DNA of 64,000 nt from Psychrobacter luti. GTDB lineage: Bacteria > Pseudomonadota > Gammaproteobacteria > Pseudomonadales > Moraxellaceae. The first letter of the stretch is position 1; every line of letters starts with the position of its first letter. A model generated the notes under the pieces. It did not search any database and was not told the origin of the DNA. It saw only the letters and a program-made list of their open reading frames with translations. The translations under genes were made by a program, and so were the position numbers. The DNA lies in contig NZ_JACHXL010000002.1 of the NCBI RefSeq assembly GCF_014192115.1, positions 186,001 through 250,000 of the forward strand, given 5' to 3'. Below are positions 59,079-64,000 of this stretch, piece after piece.

Positions 59079-59141
59079 TTATCAGTTATTAACTAACTAA
59101 TTAATCAGTCAATTAATGCGTTTGCAATCTTAGTCATAATC

Positions 59142-60962
59142 TTAATCTAAGAACGCAAAGTTCTCAATCTTCATTGCAGTCATGCTCTCGCTTGGTGCAA
59201 CCATGGCTTCAGCGTGACCTGAAGTACGTGGCAACAGTTTATCGAAATAGAACTCAGCAGTTTGGATTTTGGCTTTGTAGAATTCTGGAGATTCAGTACC
59301 GCCGTTTTTAAGCTTGTCATAAGCGACAGCCGCCATACGCGCCCAGTGATAACCCATCATCACATAGCCTGAGTACATTAGGAAATCGTCTGATGCAGCT
59401 GAGATGATTTCACGGTCTTTACGTGCCATCAGCATCAAGCGTACCGTCAAAGTATTCCATTCAGCACACAGTTTGGTCAGTGCCCAAACAAATTTGCGCA
59501 TGTCTTTATCAAGTGCATATTCGCCACACCATTTCATGATGCTTGAGGTGTAATCACGAATGATTTTACCTTTAGACTGCAAGATAACCTTACGACCTAG
59601 CAAATCAAGCGCTTGAACGCCAGTGGTGCCTTCGTACATAGTGGCAATACGAGCATCACGAGCGATAAGCTCCATACCCCATTCTTTGATATAGCCGTGA
59701 CCACCGTAGATTTGCTGACCGTGTTTGGCCGCTTCAATACCAAGCTCAGTTAAGAAGCCTTTTAGGATAGGCGTATAGAAGCCTAATTTATCATCCCATT
59801 TTTCAAACTCAGCATCATCACCGTTGGCAACGCCCTGTGACATTTTATCGGCATAGCGTGCTGAGTGATAAATCATCGAGCGACCGCCTTCAGCAAAGGC
59901 TTTTTGGGTCAATAGCATACGACGAACGTCAGCATGATGAATGATGGCATCAGCAACTTTCTCAGGATCTTTCGTGCCTGATAAGGTACGCATAGAGCGA
60001 CGGTCTTTCGCATAAGGTAGGGCGTTTTGGAAAGACAGTTCAGTGTGCGCCAAACCTTGGATACCAGTACCGATACGAGCCGTGTTCATAAAGGTGAACA
60101 TGGCTTTTAGACCTTTGTTTGGCTCACCGATTAAGTAACCAACCGCGTCATCAAAGTTTAAGACACAAGTTGACGATGAGTTGATGCCCATTTTGTGTTC
60201 AATAGAACCACAACCTACGCCATTACGCTCGCCTGATTCGCCTTCAGCAGTTGGCAAGAATTTTGGTACGATAAATAATGAGATGCCACGCGTGCCTTCT
60301 GGTGCATTTGGTAGACGGGCTAAAACGATATGTACGATGTTGTCCGTTAAGTCATGCTCACCGCTTGAGATGAAAATCTTAGTACCGCTAATTTTATAAG
60401 TACCGTCATCTTGCGGGATGGCTTTTGATTTAACTTGTCCTAAATCGGTACCACACTGAGGCTCAGTCAAACACATGGTACCTGCCCAAGTGCCTTCGAC
60501 CAATTTAGGTAAGTAAGTCGCTTTTTGCTCGTCTGTACCATACTGTAATAAAGTATTGATACAACCCGTTGATAGACCAGGATACATAGCCCATGGCCAG
60601 TTAGCCGTACCAATCATCTCAGCTTTAATAAGGTTAATTGACATCGGTAAGTTCATACCGCCGTACTCTTCAGGGTACGAGATTCCTTGCCAGCCACCTT
60701 CAACAAACTGATCATAAGCTTCTTTAAAGCCTTTTGGCGTTGTAACCACACCATTTTCAAAATGACAGCCTTCTTCATCTGCTGGTTGATAAAGTGGGGC
60801 AAGGACGTTTTCGGCAAAATCAGCCATACCTTGCAAAATCATATCAACCGTTTCAGGGTCAGCGTTTTCGCCATTGTCCAAATCTTTATAATGCGTTTGG
60901 AAGTCGAAAACATCATTTATCAAAAACTTGATATCACGCAAAGGTGCTTTGTAAGTTAACAT
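59142..60962 (-). CDS. Acyl-CoA dehydrogenase (long form with C-terminal domain)
   Basis: A flavin-dependent acyl-CoA dehydrogenase of 606 residues, the long type with an extra C-terminal domain (as in 3-methylmercaptopropionyl-CoA dehydrogenase and Pseudomonas long-chain enzymes). The N-terminus MLTYKAPLRDIKFLINDVF is characteristic. FAD/substrate motifs are AGTMCLTEPQCGTDLGQV, KIFISSGEHDLTDNIVHIVLAR, and a C-terminal YEGTTGVQALDLLGRKV. QQIYGGHGYIKEWGMELIARDARI is present in full. AGAGAGCGACT precedes the ATG. A TGACAA/TTGTCA palindrome lies about 100 bp upstream. Chain-length preference cannot be told. Confidence 0.92.
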   Translation of the reverse strand: MLTYKAPLRDIKFLINDVFDFQTHYKDLDNGENADPETVDMILQGMADFAENVLAPLYQPADEEGCHFENGVVTTPKGFKEAYDQFVEGGWQGISYPEEYGGMNLPMSINLIKAEMIGTANWPWAMYPGLSTGCINTLLQYGTDEQKATYLPKLVEGTWAGTMCLTEPQCGTDLGQVKSKAIPQDDGTYKISGTKIFISSGEHDLTDNIVHIVLARLPNAPEGTRGISLFIVPKFLPTAEGESGERNGVGCGSIEHKMGINSSSTCVLNFDDAVGYLIGEPNKGLKAMFTFMNTARIGTGIQGLAHTELSFQNALPYAKDRRSMRTLSGTKDPEKVADAIIHHADVRRMLLTQKAFAEGGRSMIYHSARYADKMSQGVANGDDAEFEKWDDKLGFYTPILKGFLTELGIEAAKHGQQIYGGHGYIKEWGMELIARDARIATMYEGTTGVQALDLLGRKVILQSKGKIIRDYTSSIMKWCGEYALDKDMRKFVWALTKLCAEWNTLTVRLMLMARKDREIISAASDDFLMYSGYVMMGYHWARMAAVAYDKLKNGGTESPEFYKAKIQTAEFYFDKLLPRTSGHAEAMVAPSESMTAMKIENFAFLD

Positions 60963-61536
60963 AGTCGCTCTCTTTGGTTATTCGCTATCATAGACGGTCA
61001 GCTCAGAATGTGAGCCAAGGCTTATGTAAACGGTTGTTCAATTATTTGGGGTAAAGGTTGACAAGATTATATATTGTCATTCAATTTTATTAAGAACAGC
61101 TTATCCATTTAGATAACCGTTAAGGCGTCCTTGATAAAAATCAGCTGTTGTGGCATTGATGTCAGTATAAATCTTCTATAGCGACAAATATACAACTAAT
61201 AACTAATATTCATTATTGGATAATAAAAACAAAACATTTTGTTATAACTATTAAATTAAGTATTGAGTATGTTAGCCATTGAAATTTAATCTGTGACCGT
61301 ATATTACCGCTATCTGTAGTGACTATATAGTAGTGACTAAGTAGCTAATGAATGCATAGCTATTCCATGAATTTAACGGCGTAGGCTTAGTAAATTATTA
61401 ATAGCGTGGTTGCAGTCTCAGTCTAATTATCAATAGCAGAGTAGGGTCTTAGTAATAGCCAAGCAGTAGCAAAAACATTTAAGAATATGATTTACGTGAA
61501 TTAATAAGATGAATGATAAATAAAGGAAAGCCAATT
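60963..61536. other. Divergent acyl-CoA dehydrogenase-FUSC intergenic region
   Basis: 574 bp, AT-rich, no gene. It contains the palindrome 61059-61079 and several repeats of TAGTGACTA (about 61316-61340). The FUSC gene ribosome site (AAAGGAAAG) lies at the right end. Confidence 0.5.
61059..61079. promoter_or_regulatory. Operator-like palindrome upstream of the acyl-CoA dehydrogenase gene
   Basis: TGACAA (61059-61064) and TTGTCA (61074-61079) flank a 9-nt AT spacer. On the minus strand the spacer contains TATAAT, so a repressor here would cover a -10 element about 100 bp before the dehydrogenase start. The binding protein is unknown. Confidence 0.4.
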
Positions 61537-62664
61537 ATGAGCGCATCAAAGCGCGAGGTAACGCGAGCATCTTGGCTAACGGCATTATTTGCTCGCCTAA
61601 AAAGTCTCATCGACGGTGAGCTCAATCACTTACTCACCGTCAACCGCAGTAAGCGACCTTGGCATATGCCGATTATCGCCGCGATAGCCATTAGCTTCCC
61701 CGTGTTTGTAGGTGCTTACTTTGACGCCCTACCGTCCGGTATCAAGGCGTCTTTGGGGGCGATGGTTATTCTAAACACCCCGTTAGTGGGTAAGCTGCCG
61801 TATCGCTTGGTGACGGTAATGGCGTGGGGCTTTGCCATGTCGCTGTGCTTTGCCCTTGGTTTGATAGCGCAGCAAATCCCAATATTAAAATTGCCGATAT
61901 TTACCTTGATGTCCTTTGGTATTGTGATTTTTGGGCGTTATTATCGCCAGCCACCGCCGGCAGGATTGTTTGTGCTGATGGCGGGTGCGATTGCGCTATT
62001 TATACCGCTACCTTTAGAAGACATCATGCCCGCCACGGGACTGGTGATGCTCGGTAGTGGTTTTGCCTTAGTGATGTCGCTGCTATATTCGCTGTTTTTA
62101 TTGGCAACGCGTCCGGCGACCCCAACACCCACCTATCGTTATGAGCCCGATACCATTACTGAAAGTATTATTGTCGCCGGTTTTGTCAGCTTAGCGTTAC
62201 TTATCGCTATCACGCTACAATTATCTAATCCGTATTGGGCGGCGGTTAGCTGCTTTTTGATTATTCAAGGTATTCATCTGCGTACCATGTGGATTAAGCA
62301 AATTCATCGTTTGCTTGGCACCTTATTAGGCGTGGGACTGGCAAGCTGGATGCTCTCATGGGGTTTGTCGATATGGGGTGTGGCGCTAGCGATATTGGGC
62401 ATGATGCTCTGTATCGAAACCTTGGTTGACCGTCATTATGGCTTAGCAGTGATATTTATCACTCCGCTGACGATATTTATCGCTGAATATGGCAGTGGTT
62501 TACCCTTTACTGAACAAGCCTATCAAGAAGTCATTTTGGCGCGTTTGTTTGATACCATTATTGGTTGCTTAGTCGGTCTAAGCGGCGGAGTAGTGATACA
62601 TTCTACCAATTTACGGGTGCCAATGCGCCGGATGGAAAATTGGTTATTGGCGCGTTTTGGATAG
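61537..62664 (+). CDS. FUSC-type inner-membrane protein
   Basis: A 375-residue polytopic protein with two sets of hydrophobic helices (about residues 45-195 and 210-355) separated by a short hydrophilic loop (RPATPTPTYRYEPDT). The pattern of NPYWAAVSCFLIIQG and TMWIKQIHRLLGTLLGV is that of the fusaric-acid-resistance (FUSC/YccS-like) family, which is often associated with efflux of aromatic acids. It lacks the long cytoplasmic domain of AaeB/YccS. ATG 61537 with AAAGGAAAG upstream is preferred over the ATG at 61513. It is divergent from the dehydrogenase gene. Confidence 0.8.
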   Translation: MSASKREVTRASWLTALFARLKSLIDGELNHLLTVNRSKRPWHMPIIAAIAISFPVFVGAYFDALPSGIKASLGAMVILNTPLVGKLPYRLVTVMAWGFAMSLCFALGLIAQQIPILKLPIFTLMSFGIVIFGRYYRQPPPAGLFVLMAGAIALFIPLPLEDIMPATGLVMLGSGFALVMSLLYSLFLLATRPATPTPTYRYEPDTITESIIVAGFVSLALLIAITLQLSNPYWAAVSCFLIIQGIHLRTMWIKQIHRLLGTLLGVGLASWMLSWGLSIWGVALAILGMMLCIETLVDRHYGLAVIFITPLTIFIAEYGSGLPFTEQAYQEVILARLFDTIIGCLVGLSGGVVIHSTNLRVPMRRMENWLLARFG

Positions 62665-62695
62665 CTCACGTATTTTAGAAAGAGTAGATAATTAG

Positions 62696-62730
62696 AAAAG
62701 CCGTATGAGCAAGATTCATACGGCTTTTTT
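62696..62730. terminator. Bidirectional intrinsic terminator
   Basis: AAAAGCCGTATGA (62696-62708, first base adjusted for the A-run) pairs with TCATACGGCTTTT (62716-62728) around a 7-nt loop. It lies between convergent FUSC gene and aroE. Confidence 0.92.
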
Positions 62731-62780
62731 AATCGTCACTTTAATGCTTTTGTTAATTTCCATGCTATTAAGATTGTCAA

Positions 62781-63641
62781 TTAATGCGTTTGTAAAATTT
62801 CAGTAACTTTTACCACATCAATCGCCTGTCCTGTCCAACGCTCAAAGCTTAACGCCGCTTGTCCGATAAGCATGCCGTAACCGTCTGATGTTTGTGCACC
62901 GCGCTCGGCAAAATGCTGCAAAAACGGCAGCGTGCGTCCGTACATCATATCGTAAGCATAATGACCGCTGAGCTCGTCGCTAAGTGGCAGCGTATCGCCT
63001 GACAAACCAATCGAGGTGGCATTGATAATGATATCAAACGCGCCGCTTAACTGATCAGTGGTACAGGTTTTAATCTGCTGCTTAGCAATCGTCTCACTTG
63101 CCGCGCTAAGATCGTTGACCAAGTTTGTCGCCTTGCTCAATGTACGATTGGCAAGGGTGAGATCGCTGATACCCGCTTCAATCAACGGCAATATTACCCC
63201 ACGCGCCGCGCCGCCTGCTCCGATAAGTGCCACGCGTGCGTCCTTTAGTGGCCAGTCCAAGCTTGTGATGTGATTGACCAATCCTTGCCCATCGGTATTA
63301 TCGCCATATATCGCTTCTGCTATCGACGCGCCATTTTTTAACAGCGTCTTATTCAGCAGTAATGTATTGACTGCGCCAGCGACTTTAGCGTGCTCAGATA
63401 AGCCGCCACGAGCCACGCAGCAATTATAAGCAACTTGTTTAAAAGGTACGGTCACATTGGCACCGACGCCGCCGCCTTGAAAAAACGCTTCAATTACCGC
63501 AGTAAAACTTGCCGCATCATCAGGACAATACTGACGCTGATAGCTAATCTCGATACCTGCCTGCGCTGCAAATTGCGTATGGATTTCAGGGGATTTACTG
63601 TGGGCAATCGGATTGCCAATAACGATAAAATGTTGGGTCAT
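62781..63641 (-). CDS. aroE: Shikimate dehydrogenase (NADP+)
   Basis: AroE reduces 3-dehydroshikimate to shikimate in the chorismate pathway. The shikimate-binding site has IGNPIAHSKSPEIH and ANVTVPFKQVAY with the catalytic Lys. NTLLL and DGQGLVNHI follow, the NADP-binding loop is ALIGAGGAARGVIL with NRTLSKA, and the C-terminal part has INATSIGLSGD and GYGMLIGQAALSFERWTG. ATG 63641 (MTQHFIVIGNP) with GGACC upstream gives 286 residues, typical for AroE; the upstream extension to 63734 encodes an unlikely hydrophobic leader. Confidence 0.95.
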   Translation of the reverse strand: MTQHFIVIGNPIAHSKSPEIHTQFAAQAGIEISYQRQYCPDDAASFTAVIEAFFQGGGVGANVTVPFKQVAYNCCVARGGLSEHAKVAGAVNTLLLNKTLLKNGASIAEAIYGDNTDGQGLVNHITSLDWPLKDARVALIGAGGAARGVILPLIEAGISDLTLANRTLSKATNLVNDLSAASETIAKQQIKTCTTDQLSGAFDIIINATSIGLSGDTLPLSDELSGHYAYDMMYGRTLPFLQHFAERGAQTSDGYGMLIGQAALSFERWTGQAIDVVKVTEILQTH

Positions 63642-64000
63642 AAAAGGTCCGCTGGCTATAAGAGGTAAAGTAGTGAAGAGGCAAAACAGTGGCAAAATTA
63701 ACAGGCGATAATTTATAAAGACTAGATAACCCAATTATCATAAGGGATAACGCTATCTTTCACAAACTTGTGCTGCGCCAATAAATCGCTAATTAAAGAG
63801 TGTTTTTACCTCGTGAGGTCTTTAACAAATCTGTACCCTGTGGGAGTGCTATCCGTAACGTAAAGGGTGGTCAAGTGTTAAGCAGTTGGGTAAACTAGGG
63901 AGCATCAATATTTCTATTGGCTTGGGTTTTACTGACTACTATAGTCTAAAAAGACCAGTCGATAACAGAGTGTATAAATATAAAAAATTATCAGACATTG
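63642..64000. other. Region upstream of aroE to window end
   Basis: 359 bp with no gene recognised. It should hold the aroE promoter. A short inverted CACAA-AC-TTGTG element at about 63762-63773 is the only palindrome noticed. Confidence 0.4.

Overview
The window is a stretch of gammaproteobacterial core chromosome that looks like Psychrobacter or a close Moraxellaceae relative. The evidence is gene content and order (divergent gltA and sdhCDAB followed by sucAB-lpdA-sucCD; pcnB-folK-panB-panC; ubiG-HAD phosphatase-yciK; a galU-pgi-ugd-like-pgm module like the end of Acinetobacter capsule loci), moderate G+C with AT-rich spacers, and hydrophilic Asn/Gln/Ser/Lys-rich extensions on several housekeeping proteins. 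I see no insertion sequence, prophage, CRISPR array, rRNA or tRNA gene.

Layout. 0.1-2.7 kb: hemD, a hemX-like gene and a hotdog thioesterase. 2.9-5.6 kb (minus): ribB with a degenerate RibA-like half, and rarA. 5.8-7.6 kb: a stand-alone HExxH protein and a lipoprotein. 7.8-23.3 kb: TCA-cycle block, with gltA (minus) divergent from sdhCDAB, a terminator, then sucA, sucB, lpdA, sucC and sucD with long spacers; a strong Fur-box match lies in the 1.1-kb gltA-sdhC gap. 23.4-29.2 kb: nucleotide-sugar module with a galE remnant, galU, pgi, a UDP-glucose dehydrogenase-like protein lacking the catalytic cysteine, and convergent pgm. 29.3-37.2 kb: mazG, a ComEA-like gene, pcnB, folK, panB, panC, rapZ, darP. 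37.3-42.8 kb: dsbA (minus), ubiG, a MupP/Gph-type phosphatase, yciK, ybiI, and a COG0523 GTPase (minus). 43.1-46.8 kb: ompR (minus, no envZ beside it) and tex. 47.0-52.1 kb: two secreted proteins of unknown function, a saccharopine dehydrogenase-like protein, a DUF1328 microprotein behind a perfect FNR/ANR-type site, phhB and a YjdJ-type acetyltransferase. 52.4-64.0 kb: a possible 27-residue ORF, ettA, plsB, ybaK, a CHMI-like isomerase, a PliG-like periplasmic protein, an acyl-CoA dehydrogenase, a FUSC-type membrane protein and aroE.

How the genes work together. The gltA/sdh/suc/lpdA genes cover citrate synthase, succinate dehydrogenase, 2-oxoglutarate dehydrogenase and succinyl-CoA synthetase. 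The galU/pgi/pgm genes interconvert hexose phosphates and make UDP-glucose. folK, panB, panC, ribB, hemD, ubiG and aroE contribute to cofactors, quinone, haem and aromatic precursors. Convergent gene pairs are mostly separated by strong bidirectional intrinsic terminators.

No wholly new multi-gene system is evident. The best leads are the degenerate Ugd-like protein with the galE remnant, the Fur box between gltA and sdhC, the FNR-type box before the DUF1328 gene, the stand-alone zincin-like protein, and the poly(A) polymerase tail with repeated Arg-rich motifs.
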